From the NCBI RefSeq assembly GCF_020740795.1, contig NC_067290.1, positions 21,399,001-21,463,000 of the forward strand: 64,000 bases of DNA, given 5' to 3'. Origin of the DNA: Apus apus. Its lineage: Eukaryota; Chordata; Aves; Apodiformes; Apodidae. Shown here one piece after another: positions 1-13,795 of this stretch (positions are counted from its first letter, which is position 1; every line of letters starts with the position of its first letter). The position numbers and the translations under genes are program-made. The notes under the pieces are model-generated. The model saw only the letters and a list, made by a program, of their open reading frames with translations. It was not told the DNA's origin and did not search any database.

Positions 1-2961
1 GCTATTCAAACATCACTAAAATTAAAGAAGCAGTGATGTCTAAAGAAAAATAATCCAATCATAATTTAATCATATTTAATAAATATCAACATCTACGATA
101 ATTTACTTCTTACTTAAAGCAGCCTTTAAAGAGGAAGGATTACATTATAATTTGCTTGGTGACACTTTCAACACAGAATTTTTAAATGAGGAATGGGATG
201 GGATTTAATAATAATAAATACTCCAAGCTTGAAGCATAGAGAAACCAACGGTAGCTATGGCAACGCAGGCACTCCAGCAGGGCTAATGCAGATTACTTCC
301 AGGGCAGTAGCCTTCTGTGTGCTCAGGAAGCAGAGGTAATGTTTGCTTAAAGCAATTCCTAAATTAAGGAAAATTCTTTAGGCAGAAGCTGCCTTGCTCT
401 CTTTGTTTCCAGCTTCAGACTGTCAGTGTTTCCTGATCTGCTCCCCACATACCCCGCTGCTGAGGAGGGGCTGCCGGACCCCGTGCCCAGCAGGACCCGC
501 CGCCGGCTGAGCCTCCGGGGCTCCCGCTCTGACACGCTTCCCAGGGTGAGGATACACTGGTTGTAGCATGGAAGCTGCTTGCTCTGCACCACATCACCTT
601 TGTTTATTTGAACATTACAGATACCCTGCCAGCTAAGTGCTGTTATCTTGTCATACGAACAAGTAAGAGAACTAGTCCTCCCTCTGTGGCCTGTTTTATC
701 TGCACGCAGTGAAGTGCCACAGTCACTGGGCACTGACACCACTGCAGCAAGGTATCCTGCCTGTGCACCAAAGTGACTGGGGCCCAGGACAAGTGTTGGT
801 TTCTGTATGCCTTAGCTTTTCCACGTGAGATCTCTGGGAGGCTGCAAGGCTTCAGACACTCTTGAGCCATTTGAGATGCCCAGATGAAAAATGTGTGGCA
901 TTTCTGTAGGACGGTACTGGTGTGGTTCCTTCACCAGATACAGAGCTCTAAAAATATGAGCCCACCTGGGTACCTGCCTTTTCACACTTTCCACTTTTAA
1001 GCCTTTGTAGTAATGGTAGAATTCAGCACTATGCTGGTCAGTAATTCAAGTCACTGTAAGAAATGGGAATATTTACTTGTGACTAAAAATGTGAGGTATG
1101 GTGATAAGCAACTTGGCAACAGCAGTTGTCCCCAGCAGCTGTAATTCTCCCTTGAAAGGCATTTGAGTCACAAACTACTTGGGATTTGGCGTCACTCTGC
1201 AGGACCAGAGTTGCACTGCACGTTGCTTCAGCAGTTATGAAAGGTCTCAGTTTCCTGCTAAAGATCCGTTACCTCTGATTTCCTCGGGGAGATTACCAAG
1301 ATGGGGCAGGCAAAGCTGCGTCTCTGCTGTCATCTGGAGGTGCCGCTGGAGCTTCAGGGAAAGGGCAGCAAGGCCCACGGCACGGGACACAGGGGTCCAA
1401 CCGTGGGGAAGGCAGCTGAAGTCACCCTCCAAAGCCATGCACATCCTCTCCCAGAGGAACATTCACAGCTGTTCCTGCAAAAGGAGGGAGGCTCTGTTGT
1501 CCTGGCTCCTTAGGAAGGACATCATCAGCACAACACTATCATTTGCATATTAATGTCCAAAGTGTGCATTTGAAATCCAAGGGGCTGTTTAAGTCCCATC
1601 CACAGGACAGGTTGGAGTCCTTTGCCCTGGACTACCTAAGCCCATAAATAACTGCTTTTGCACAACAGCTTTCAGGGAAAAGTGACAGGAACCTTGTTTC
1701 TGGTTCGCTTCACTGCTCTACTTCCTGAGATTTAATCTTGAGCTAAAACCAGGGTGGCCCAGACCTCTGCTGGGGCTGGTCCCTCCTGTACACCCCATGC
1801 TGAACCCGAAGCTGCCAGAGCTCTGCTGTTATCTGTTCTCCCACTAGGAGTGAAACCAAATAAGTCATATTTCATCTGCAACAGCCAGCCCCCTTCCCCC
1901 ATGCCCCTGCTTCCCCCTGCCTCCATCTCCCACGGGCCAGGATTGGGGCTGGGAAGGTGACAGTCCCACCAACAACTTGTCAAGCTCTCTCCTGATCTGA
2001 AGTGACCCCAGAGATCCAGATTCAGCAGCCTTCTCACTGCCTGCCCTGCAAGGAATAACAGCCACGGGGTGAGGGAAAAGGAACTGAAATGCAGTACTGC
2101 TTAAAAACAGTTTTAACATTCATAAATTCAGTCGTTGAGAGGATACATTTCTGATCTGTGCCATTGGCAGAAACTGAACTTTGCCAAAACCAAACTTGCC
2201 AAGAACTGTTTACTTCTTTTTAGAGAATATCAAAGCTTGGGGGATTTTGGTAGAGAATAGGAGTTATGGCCTAAAATACGTGATGTCCATATGCAGAAGA
2301 AAGAAATCAAATAAGTCTAGTTTTTATAATCACCCACTGGATTTAAATAAGTTAATTTGATTTAATTGTTTTCTAAGGAGAAGGAGGAATATGCAACACA
2401 GGAATTCTTTTCAGAGGAAGGCATGATTTCTATCTGAAATCTAACACAATTAGTAGAGCAGGATTCAGTTACTGGAGGCAAAAAAGAAGGCAAATCAGGA
2501 GTCAATTGAGTTGCTGCAAAATTTAATATCTTCTGTCATCTTTGTTCTTAGTAGAGAGTTGCTGTAGCAACAGACCAAAAAAAGAACTTGCACTAAAGGA
2601 GGAGCTTGCTGCTCCTTTAGCATCTTTTTATCATCCCTGAATTCCTGTTTATGAACAATCAATCACGCCCGGCAGTATCAATGGCTGCAGATACAAGGCC
2701 AGATATTAAGCCTGTCACAAAAAGCTGGGTTTTCAGCTCCCCTCTGTAGGTTATACAATGGCAATTTCCTTCTGCAGGATTGAGCCCATTTTTATCCCGT
2801 GAAGATGCAGCTATTCCCCGATCCATTTACATCCCAAGGACTCTGCACCCTGCAGATCAGGACTGCTTGTGACTACGCATCCTATAAATAAGAAACAGCT
2901 TTTCCTGCCACTTTCTGAGGGGTGAGCCATCTGGCACAGCAGCTTGGGAGGGCAGAGCATG

Positions 2962-3006
2962 GGGCAGCAAGGCACAGGGCAGTAGGGCACGGGGCAGCAG
3001 GGCACA
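2962..3006. repeat. Short tandem repeat, 15 bp x 3
   Basis: Three imperfect head-to-tail copies of a 15-bp unit reading GGGCAGCAGGGCACA, with one or two changes per copy. Local minisatellite seed with no visible function. Confidence 0.85.
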
Positions 3007-3423
3007 GCAGCTCCAGGGCTGTTCCTCCCCAAAGGCAGACCCTGCCCAGCCCGCTGCAGTGGGTGCAGCTGGAGCCAAAGGAACACTCCAGCGTGGCAGG
3101 GGCTGTCAGGCACTGACTTGCTTTCTGACATTTAGGTCACTACTGTTTGTTGTTTGCAATTAATTTAGTCACACATGATCTCCATTTCTCCATCTGCAAC
3201 ATGAAACCCACGTACCTCATTTGTAGGCACTTTGGGATCCAGAGCTCAGGAGCACAGGATGGCCAAAGCCTGGACCCACTCTGGTCTGGGTCAGAGGAAG
3301 CTTTGCCCAGGACAGGGCACCCTGCCTGTGTGCACCTTTGCCACCCCCTCAGCCCAGGGGGACAAGCAGCCTGCAGCCTGGGTGGGATGGCCCCCGCACC
3401 TCCCCGCAGCAGCCCCGAGCCCT

Positions 3424-3443
3424 GCACAGCACAGCACAGCACA
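3424..3443. repeat. Short (CAGCA)n repeat
   Basis: About four uninterrupted copies of a 5-bp unit (GCACA/CAGCA). Simple sequence only. Confidence 0.8.
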
Positions 3444-5189
3444 CCCACCTTCAGCAGCAGGTGCGGGTGGGTGTGGGGCCTGCTGGGACACCCAGGGCTG
3501 GGGCTTACCCCTGTGTCCTTGTCTGTAAATGCAGCTGGCATTCTGGCTTTCTTCTGGGGGTTCCCTCACACCTGTTGATGCAAGTGAGCATGGGCCAGGC
3601 ATCACTGCTGTCCTGCCTGCATCCATGACCACCAGTGACTTGCTGCAGAGATTCAGCCTATGGTTTTAATTCTTTTTATCATTATTTTTACATTTCCCCT
3701 GGTTGCTTCTTACTCCAGCATCTTTATCTGCCCTGAGCAATGCTGCAGCGGAGCAGGGGACCTGATACCTCCTGGAATCAGGAGTCAGGGGATGTGGAGG
3801 CCTCCAGCAGCAAGGGGCCCAGCTGCTCACCCCCTGGTTTGCCTTTCCTGCTGAAATGACTCAAGTCTGTTGTACTTGAGGCAAATTATGTGCAAGAACC
3901 TGCAGCAGGACCCAGGCGCTGGGGAGGGGGGAGCCCCGCACAGCAGGGACCCCCGAGCCCCTTTGTTCGGCAGCCTCTGCCCGTCCCGCATGGCCAGGGG
4001 CTTCCAGCAGGAGGGCAGAGGAGAAAAGGAAAAGCCTGGGAAACTGAGAGGGCACTGTGCTGCCGACACAAAGCGCTATTGTCCGGGGGGCTCAGAGATG
4101 CATTTAGTAGGGCAGGCTGTCCCCGCGCAGCGCGGCCCCGGGCGGCGCGCAAGCCGAAGGGAAGCGGCGCGCGGGGCCTCTGTCTAGGGTGGCAGCGATT
4201 GATGAAGGAAAAGGGGCCAAATGGAAAACACGCCTTTCAGGGAGAATTTCGCCCTCTCATTAGAGCTGAATACAGCTGGCCAAGGGGCCCTCTGGAGAAG
4301 TCCCGGGCTCCAGCCACATTCACAACTTCATTGTGAATTCCAGCACGACAGTGTCATTTCCTGAAACAGAGAGTGGAAAGTTTTGGGGTTTTTTTTAAGC
4401 ACCCCTTCTCGGTAACCTCGGTAAACCTTCTCGGCTGAGGAGGAAGCCCTTCCTCCCCTCACGGCTCAGCCACGCAGCTCCAGACCTGCAGGGGAGGGGA
4501 CCAGCCAGAGCTTTTTTTTTTTTTCTTTTCTTTTGAGAAAGATTGATCACAGAGGATCTCCCTTACCCGTTTCATTATTGTGATAATTTCACCTCTTAAA
4601 ACAGAGGAGACCAAGTTCTTGTTACTATTTCAGTGCTGCTTGGGAGAGTGAAAAGCATGGGTAAAGGGGAAAACATGAGAAAGAAAAGTACAGGAAAAAG
4701 AAAAGATCAGCATGAGAAATGTCAGTGTTACTGTCCACCTCAACACCACAACAGGGTGGTAACCACACTCGTGTTGACCAGCTAATCACACAAGGTTCAG
4801 CAGGGTGTGCAGCATCCGCAGGTCTGGTGGCCTCCCACCCTCAGCCCCGAGGGGCAGGACCCTGGTGTCACCTCCAAGCTGCACCACCAGCACCGGGGTT
4901 CTGTTCTCCCAGTAAAGCTGCTGCTGTGGGGCTAGAGCAGCTGATCCTCCCCTTCAAGCAGAGTCAGTGTTGATCTCCGCTGTGATCCAGCCAGCTCTGC
5001 CACGGTGTCCTGAGGGCACAGCCCCTCCAACAAACCTGAACGGCCCACCGGAGCTGTGCTGGGAGGGATGCACCTTCCCATCGAGAGGAACGGCTGTTCA
5101 CTGCAACAGCGTAAACCCAACTCTCCTGGAACAGCTGAAGCAACATAAGCGCTTTGCTAATACCTGCTCTCTCAGCAGGGCTGAACTGG

Positions 5190-5470
5190 CCAGGAGCCCT
5201 TCCTGGCCGGGTGGGAGGGCTCGGGCCCGTGTCCGCAGCAGGAGGTGTCACGGCGCCCACGCCACGAGCCCCAGCCTCCGGGGGGCCCTGCACCCCCTCC
5301 GCCCCCCACCGGCGGGCCCGCGGGACGGGAGCGGCGGGAGGGCCGGCAGCGCTGGGACGGGGCTGCGGGCACATCTGCACAAGCCCGGCCCGGCTCTCCC
5401 CGGGCTGAGCCTGCAGAACGCACAGCCGCCCCAGAAGTGACGCGGGGACAGCAATCTGCTTGGACGCCGC
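5190..5470. promoter_or_regulatory. Orphan GC-rich patch
   Basis: A GC- and CpG-enriched block of about 280 bp sits between AT-rich flanks, with no exon recognised beside it. It starts next to a small inverted repeat (GGCCAGGA / TCCTGGCC near 5,190-5,210). It may be the promoter or first noncoding exon of an unrecognised transcript, or only a GC-rich fluctuation. The open frames on both strands through it are what GC-rich DNA gives by chance. Confidence 0.3.
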
Positions 5471-5918
5471 GTTTTTAAAGCTCTATTTTCTCCCCTCTAT
5501 TCTCTGCATCGCTAGGCTTTGAGTTTGAAAATTTGTGTGCATAGTGAATCTAATTTGATTTTTATCACTTCTGTCTCCCTCGTTCCATTTTGCACACTAC
5601 ATTAGGCTTCTGTTCCAGTGCAGTTAGAGGCAGATTTACTGTGTGATGAGACGCTGCCTAGCAATGGCTGGCAGAGCTTCAGAGTAAAGATGAGTGTCAC
5701 ATTATAGATATGCAATTGATAAGCTGGGGAAGCTTTCACAACAGGGAGACCCAGGAGAGCTGGGATTTCCAACAGCAGCAGTAAAACAATTGTATCTGAG
5801 CAGGTTCTTCTGGTGGGAGAGGTGCACAGCACGGGCAGGAAGCACCGTCTTGCCTGCAGCTGCAGCGTGGGACTGGCAGGGCAGCTCGGAGGGTTCTGAC
5901 AAAAATAGCAGCCCTGCT

Positions 5919-5964
5919 GTTGTTCACTAACACCCTGATGTTGTTCAGTAACACCCTGATGTTG
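5919..5964. repeat. 21-bp direct duplication
   Basis: Two head-to-tail copies of a 21-bp unit (GTTGTTCACTAACACCCTGAT) differ at one base, followed by the first four bases of a third copy. A young local duplication in noncoding DNA. Confidence 0.9.
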
Positions 5965-8900
5965 GGTTTCTCCTTCTCCTTTCTTTACACCCCGTGCACT
6001 GGCTGCCCGCGCTGCTCTTGCAGCTCAGTGCGCAGGCAGGAGGGCACAGCCCGCTTGTCCCCGGGTCTGCCCCAGCAGCCGCTGAGCCGCGCCGGGGTTT
6101 TCCCAGCAGAGCTGTGCATCGCACCTCCCCGGCCGCTGGGCCAGCCCCGCTGCCGTCCCGTGCCAGGCACATGTGAATCCCTCCTTTTAGGCAAGATCGG
6201 GACCGTCCCGGCTGAGGACAGCGCCCACCGCACACCGGCTGCCGGGCTCTAGTTCACCCAAGGGGAAGAACCTCCCAGCTGGAAAGTAACGGGGTGTGCA
6301 GCGCTCCCGAGGCACACACCTCTCAGCACCGCACTATTGCAGAAGGGAAAACCTCCATTTACTGAGAGCTCTGCAACACAGCCCAGAAACCGAGGATCTC
6401 ACTACTCTGGAAGCCCAGAGCTGTCTCCAAGTTAGCTTTCTCCAAAGGTAAAGTGGACACGCAGCCTACATAATTTGGGTTTCAACCTCTCAAGCAGCCA
6501 GATGGGTTTTTTATTCTTTTCACTACCAGAAAATATGGCAGTGACCTTGACTACCTTCATCAGGTTGGAGAAGGATCCGTGGCTGCTGCACCAGCACCTC
6601 CCAGCACTGCAGGGTGATACCCAGGCAGTGCTCCCTGCAAACACCTCTCTCCTTGGTAAGGACACAGCCTCGTGCTTTGGGGGAGCTGTTCCTAAGCTCT
6701 GACATTTCAGGGATGTGCATGGGCTGCAACAGCTCCAAAATCTGAGGAGTAAAACACGTGTGTAAAACAGGAACTCACCAGTGCTCTGCCAGCTGTCCCT
6801 GTGCCCAGAGTCGGTGCAAAGTGTTGCTGTCAGATCTAACTGGCAACCTCAACAACAACACAGCCTGCTTGCTCACAGGAACTCCAGGCCAGTATTATGA
6901 CTTGTATGAGAGGTAATATTTTGTGGGAGATTTTAATTTAAAATAAAGGCTGGAGGAGAGAACAGCTCTCTTTTTTTTTGTTTGTTTGTTTTGTTTTTAA
7001 TTTAGAATACTTCAAAGAGGCATTTAGCTCTTGAGAAAGATGATAATCCTGATAATCCTGTCCTGACAAAATGAAAATCAGAACAGACAGGATGAGGTGA
7101 GAGGAAACAGAGGGACAAAACTCACTAGAAATCACACAGCACATCACCAGCAGAGCCCAAAATGGGTCTCAGAGCTCCTGCTCTTTGGTCCACACACAAA
7201 CACGAGCAATTTCCTGAGCTCCTTTTGGTTTAATTGTCATTTCATTATTCTAAAGGAAGATTCACAGTTTTCAAGGACTAACTGGTGATTTTCTAACGCT
7301 TGCAGTCTGACTTGGTGTATGATGTATCTAATGTGAACCAAGCTGTACACACAAGATCACACTTCATTCTTGTCACAAAATGCTGATTTACCTGCACTCA
7401 GGGTATTACTTTTTCCACCCTCTCTCACTCTCTCTCTCAGGTAACTCAAAAAGCACTGCTTAAATAGCTATTTTCATGTCCCAGGCTGAAGGACCTATTT
7501 CATCCCTCCTTCTTTCTTTACAAACAAGCTTCAAGCCTCCTGTTCCCAGCATCCCACAACCAGGTAACAGTCCCTCCTGTAGCTGCAGCACCACCAACCC
7601 TCTCCTCTGACATTCTCTCATCTCATTCTCTTTTCACTTCAAAGGATGTGTGGAACAGGGTGTTTGCACTGAGGTTTTGTCTGGGATTGTGGTTAGTTTT
7701 TTCCCCAGGCAGAGATGCAGATAGCCCAGAAATATTTCCAGACAGAGCCTAAAAGCTGTCTGTAGCATTAGCAGCTCCTTTCCCTCCTCCAGGAGTAAGG
7801 AGGACAGTGCAGGGCAATGCGGTCCTTTCTCAGTCACCATCCTGGCAGTTGCTGTCTCTTGTTTCTGTAAGCCTTGGCATCCTTCCCATGTCCCCTCTCG
7901 CTCCTGGTCTAGGTTCTTCCCAGAGCTGTTTCATTGCCAGCTTTTGGCATCAAGCCCTTGGCATGCACTTAAGAGGAGGAAATTGAGCTGACACCAGCAC
8001 CAGAGCCTGCTGCAGCCTAAAGAGACTCTGCTGCATGCGCAGGGCTGGGCCAGAGCAGAGGGAGCACGATTTCTCCAGAAAATCACCCAGCAATGTCACT
8101 TGTTTCATAAGCAGCAAACTTGAGCCAGGCCACAGAAGAACAGCACACAAAACACTGCAGCCCTTCAGCTGCAACTGGTTTTAAAATGCTACAAAAACTC
8201 TGCATCAGCACTGCAAGATTTTTGCTCCAACATATTCTGAACAGAATCAAATCCCACTGACTGTGACCCATGGCTTGTGGCTCAGGTTTGAACACAGGGG
8301 AAGAGCTGCTGCTCCCTGTTCTCTCAGCTGTCACTTCTCATCCAGAACAGCTCCAGTTCACAGAGTATCCAAGTTAAGAAAGAAGAACCAGGTCAGCAGA
8401 AATAGTGACTGACAGCTCTGTACCCTCCTACGATGTGAAACCAGCAGGGAATCACCAGGCAAGGAGAGCTGCAAATTTGGGCAGACTGGTGCCTGCCTGC
8501 AGTTCACTCCCACATTCCCATTTACCCACCAAATAATGCTGACTGGCTGAACAACACTTCTCATTCCCATTTGGGACCCACATCCGACAGCCTGCAGTGT
8601 AATGCTGCAGGTGGTTCTTCACTGCAGTCTTCACCAAAATGCAGGGAAGTTGGTCCCCTGGAAACTCTCACAGACACATTAAATAAAACACACATAGCAC
8701 AGTCCAGCCTGCTACCAAGGCAAACTGCAAGAGCCACAAACACACAGGGGGAATGGCTGTAACCACTGCAGGGATTTTTATGCCTTTGGAAACAAAGTCT
8801 TACAGATAGGAATTTAGGTGAATGTCTTGTATCAGCAATAAACTGGATCCATGACTCCAGAAGAGTCATCCTCTGGCCTATGAAATGAGTCTGATGATCC

Positions 8901-11900
8901 ATCATGTCTCAGAATTCCAAAATAACAACTCTTGATTCTCTGGCTTCATTGTTTGTAGCTAAGACAAGGCACTGTCTTTCGCAGAAGAGGTTCCCTCAAG
9001 CCCAGGGCGAGGCTGCTGGGGCAGCGCCAGAGAGCAAGACAACCTTGCCAGAGGATTGGTGTCCACAGCCCAGGAGACTAAGGAACTAAGAATTACTGTG
9101 AGGATTGCAGATATTTCATATGAGACACATTTGATGAAAAAAGTCTGCTTCTAACAGCTATGTAGTCATGGATATAGAACAAACAAATCACTAAATTGCA
9201 GAAAAACAGTGAGAAAATTTAAACCTGGAATTTGTTCTAGACTCTGCTCCCAACAGAGTTGCACAACTTTCCCAGTTTCACTTTAAAATACCTTCAGAAT
9301 TTGATGCCAAATAGCTGGGGTGCAAGTAAAGTCTGGATTCCCCACAGCTGATTTCACAGATGGAGTTGGACAATATCTAACTCAGAAGGCATCCCCCCTT
9401 GAAAAGGAGTGCTGTAGAATCCGTTAAGTAATCAGCCAGATATCTGCTTAGAAAGAACATTCATCACAGTGCAATAATAATGAAAAGTTCATATGTAAAC
9501 CAGAACATGTAAGGGGTTTGCTTGTGGCCTGAAAGAGCACATAAATGCAGGAAGAATCCATACAGATCAGTGGTGCTTCATGAGACCCTGATGGTAGGCT
9601 CAGAATGGAATCTGAATTACCAAATCCGAGTTCCCATCTTACTAACTTACATCCTCATCTTTTAAAATTATTTAGGGTGAACGTGTAGCAGTAAGCATTT
9701 GTAACTTGGGATTACTTCTTTTCCTAGAAGAGGAAGGCTGTGCATCCACAGACATGTGAAGCCTGCATACCTCTCCACCAGGCACCATGTGAACCCTGCA
9801 TGTGCCGAGGACCGAAGCAGGTGCTGCGTTTGGCAGAGATCAAGCAGTGGGAAACCCAGGGTTTACTCATTGCTGCTTCTCCTCATGGTGCTCCCTGCAC
9901 ATCGCTTCCAGAAGAGAAGGGGACTGCACTGGAAGCAGGCACCAGCATCAAACACAGCCGAGACTGACTCCAAGGTGGCTCAGCCCGCAGGCAGGAGCAG
10001 GGGGTCCAGCAGCTCAGCACATGCAGCCAGTCCGGCCGTGGGCTCAGGCAGCCACTGCCAGAGAGCAGAATAAACACAAAGCAGAGGGGGAAAGTCACAC
10101 ATTGTCTGCAACTGCTCCAAAAGGCTTCCAGCTGGTCCCTCGGGCAGCTCCCATCTGGCGGGCAGATCCCAAGCCTGGCTGCAGCAGGGCTGTGTGCTCC
10201 CTCCCCCGGCTGCCCCGGGGACGTTAAACACGGTGACCCTGGGTGCCCTGCTCTCGGACGGGCTGTCTGTTCCATCCACTGCCGGGTGCAAAAGCCTTTT
10301 CCCCAGCCTCTCCCCCAAACCGTTCATGAGAATACAGAAGGTGGAAGGGTGTGGTGGTGGGCCACCACAAAGTGGGGGGAGGATGCTGCAGACTGCGCCA
10401 GGTTACTGCACGGAGAGACGGAGTAACCTTGTGCAGCCCACCCTGCACCCGTGTCGCAATGACACCATCCCCTGCCACCCCACGTTCACGTGTCTGCTGT
10501 GTGACAGGCAGGACAGTGCCCTGGTGACAGCAGCCACAGGGACACAAAGCCGCTCTGGGGGGTGCATGGCAGTCACACTCCTCACCATGCAACGCTGGCA
10601 TCGCAGAGCGCCCTTGGGATGGGAGAACCAGGAGCAGGCTTTGGGACAAAACAAGCTGTTCTGGGGCTGTCATCACACCTGTGGGTCACGGGTTGGAAGC
10701 ACAAACCCAGTGCAACCCACATGCTCTGGGCTGCTTGTTTCCTGGTACCTCCCAGCAGTGCCCTGACACAGCACCTTGGATGGGCTCAGCACCACAGCTT
10801 CAACCAGCCAACACCCATCCCCTCACCAGAGCTGCAGAAAGCCACAGAAGAGCTAGCAGTGAAGTTGGAGGAAAGAGGGAGCTCTAAAGATTTCAGTTTA
10901 GCAGAATTTCTTTTACTTGAGGGCAGAAGGGGCAGGGGTAAAATTCCAAACAAAATGTTTCCATGGGGTTCATTACCCTCTCCTTCCCCTACAGCTATGA
11001 TTAGACCATCTGATAATATTTTGCCCTCAAACTTCACCTCATAAAAGAACGAAGCAGATTTCAGCTTCACAGGCCTGCTTACTCTGTGACAGCACATTCA
11101 GCCAGAGGCTGCAGTTTGAGCAGCAGGGATGGGGACAAGCAGACCTCCAGTTTATATTCTTGTTATTACAATTCCCTTTCAATTAAATAACTTTCTTAAA
11201 GAAGCAGAGAGAAAGCAGAAGATTTGCTTCCTCCAAATTATCCCTGTCGGTGGTCATGGCCTCCTTTTCCAGCCCTTCTCCTGTGTGGTCCCCTTGCTCA
11301 AGCTGCTTTATTTGAAACACGTGGAGGCAGTGGTGGCTCTAAGTGCTGGCTGGACCAAAGCACACCCGAAGGGAAAGGCCTCAGCCCAGGAAGGCTCTGA
11401 AATGTCCTTCTGGCTCAGGCCTCTCAGCAGGAGGCAACTTTTGATGATAGACATGTGCTCCCACACACAAAGATGGAAGTCAGGGAGCTGGCAACGGCCA
11501 ACTCGTGTCTTGCTGGGAGCAGAGGGCGTGCTGTGTGTGCAGCCCCAGCCGCGCTGCCAGGACCGTGTCTGCCTGGCTGGGCAGTGGCAGAGCACACCCT
11601 GCCCACAGCCTGCACGGACCGAGCCCCCCAGGCTGCAGCTCTGGGCTGACTCCCAACACATCCCCACGACCCTGCCCCGTGCCCAGCACTGCTCCTCACC
11701 TCGGGGGGCCAGGGCTGCACTGCGAGTCTGGCTGGGACACCAACAGGAGGCTCAGACCAGCTCCTGACGAGAGGATCAGCAAATCCACAGAGGGCCTCAT
11801 GAATTCCCAGTGCTATGAACAATCAGCTCACATAACACCACTTACAGGAGTATTTTGGCTGATGATAGAGGGATGTGAACCCAACAAAACCAGGAGCTGC

Positions 11901-13760
11901 TTCTCTTAGCAGCCACCTGATGGTGCCTTGCTGTTGCCATTAAAAATTCCTAGGGAGAAAAACTGTCATAATTGATGGAGGCTGTTTCACAAATACAGGC
12001 AAGTCCTGACAGTGGCATGGCACAGCCACTGCAGTGATTTAATGAGGTCTTCATTAGCTGAAATAACAGGCAACTCTTTTCCTGAACATACTTTTCAAAT
12101 AATTTAATTTTCTAAAATACATATTCATTCAAAATGAAACGAGAACAAGGATCATGGGATCTTGCTCATCTATCCACAAATAAGGCTTCAGCTACCCAGG
12201 ACTACAGCTTTTCAACTGGCCCTCCTTTTTACCCTCAAACTGCCAAAGGGAGCAATGGTCTCTATAAACCTGCACAAGTCTGGAACACGTTGGGAAACCC
12301 TTTCTACTAACATTCAGCATTACACAAATGTTGTTTTTGTTGTCATTTCTCTTCACTGCCGTGCACACAGAGCAATAACATCCTGTCCATGTGCAGACCT
12401 GTATCTGGGGCTTCATTGTTGGTCTGCAGAGCAGTTTTCATTAACAATAACTGATAGGATCTCTGATACGGGGATCTAAGAGAACTCACTAGAAGGGGAA
12501 AGCTTTATGAATGTAGGGAGAGATGTAAACAGAGCAAGAGACTACTATATCTGGAGGTTCTTCTGATTTTGATTATCACAGTGAACCCAGGATTACCTTG
12601 AGATGAGCCTCAAATGTAACTAGTGAAGCCAATGAGGTTATCCCAGAAATTCACTCCGCTATTTTCATACGTGTTTTAAAAGCAGCCTTGGCTAAATAAG
12701 CAGAATACAGAAAGCCAGTCATTCTTGCATAAATGTGTGATTTTCTTCATATCCACAAGGAAATGTGTGGAACTGTTTTTGCTGTTCACGAATTTGGATC
12801 TAAAATGTTTTGTCATCACAACCAAGAGATAATTCTGCTCTGTCCTGCAGCGTGGCATGCTAGTGCAAGGACAGAAAGGCAGCTGGAAGACATTATAAAT
12901 CTGTGACTTGCCAGAAACTAAAAAGGTCTCATGCAGCACCGAGTGGGAGGAAACCCCCCTGCAGTACAGACTTGTGCTGAATCCAGGTGAGATCTACAGA
13001 GCTTCCTCTGTAGCGCTGCGGGAAGGCAGCCGGGGGTGCTGGTGCCAGCAGTGCTGGTCAGCAGCTGCTTCCACGGGGCACAAAAGACTCATTTGCAGAT
13101 CTCTGTTAATTCCCTCAAAGACAAGAGTGCTGACTTTGGAGAGTCCTGATCCTGCCTGCAGCCAGTACTTCTGATCAGTTTGTGCCTTCCTTCCTCACTG
13201 TCTAATTGGCACTGCTGCTGTGGTTCCTTTGCAGCTGCTCTGCCAAAGAATCATCTCCAGGATGGCTGAAATGCTCTTTCCATTCCAGGGCATTCTAGGT
13301 AAGTAGCTCCATGGCCCTGAGGTCATAAAGTCTCCACAAATTACCTCAAATAAATGAGTGAAGACAATAGTTCCTCTGCTAATGAAGTTAGGTGCAGTAT
13401 GTCTGGAGCCAAGGATGTTTGTTTTTTCCACCAGGCACTCCAGGCTCTCCGCAGGCAGGATGCTGGGAATCCCAAACACCCCATCCTTCCCAACAGCCTC
13501 CAAGAGTACTGTGGGACTCAGGGACAGGAGAACCCAGAGACCATGAAAACCAAGCAACACCCAAATCACTCGGCCAGGCCCAACACAACCTGCTGCTTAC
13601 AACATCAAGCCCAGGAGATCTTTGGACAAGCAACATGGGAGAAGAGCTGGCTGCCCATCATTCGTGTGGGTGGGCTTTTGCCTGATGGCATGACCCACAC
13701 ATCAGGAGGGACATGTGGCAGCTCACACGGGACTTGGCTCTGAAGGCTGATACTAGCAAT

Positions 13761-13795
13761 TTGGATTAATCCTTATGTTTAACTTGGATTAATCG
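13761..13795. promoter_or_regulatory. Paired bicoid-type homeodomain motifs
   Basis: GGATTAATCC at 13,763-13,772 is a perfect palindrome holding TAATCC on both strands. A second copy, GGATTAATCG, lies 23 bp further on. TAATCC is the core recognised by OTX/PITX/CRX-type homeodomains. With no gene or conservation data beside it, this is only a motif match. Confidence 0.25.
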
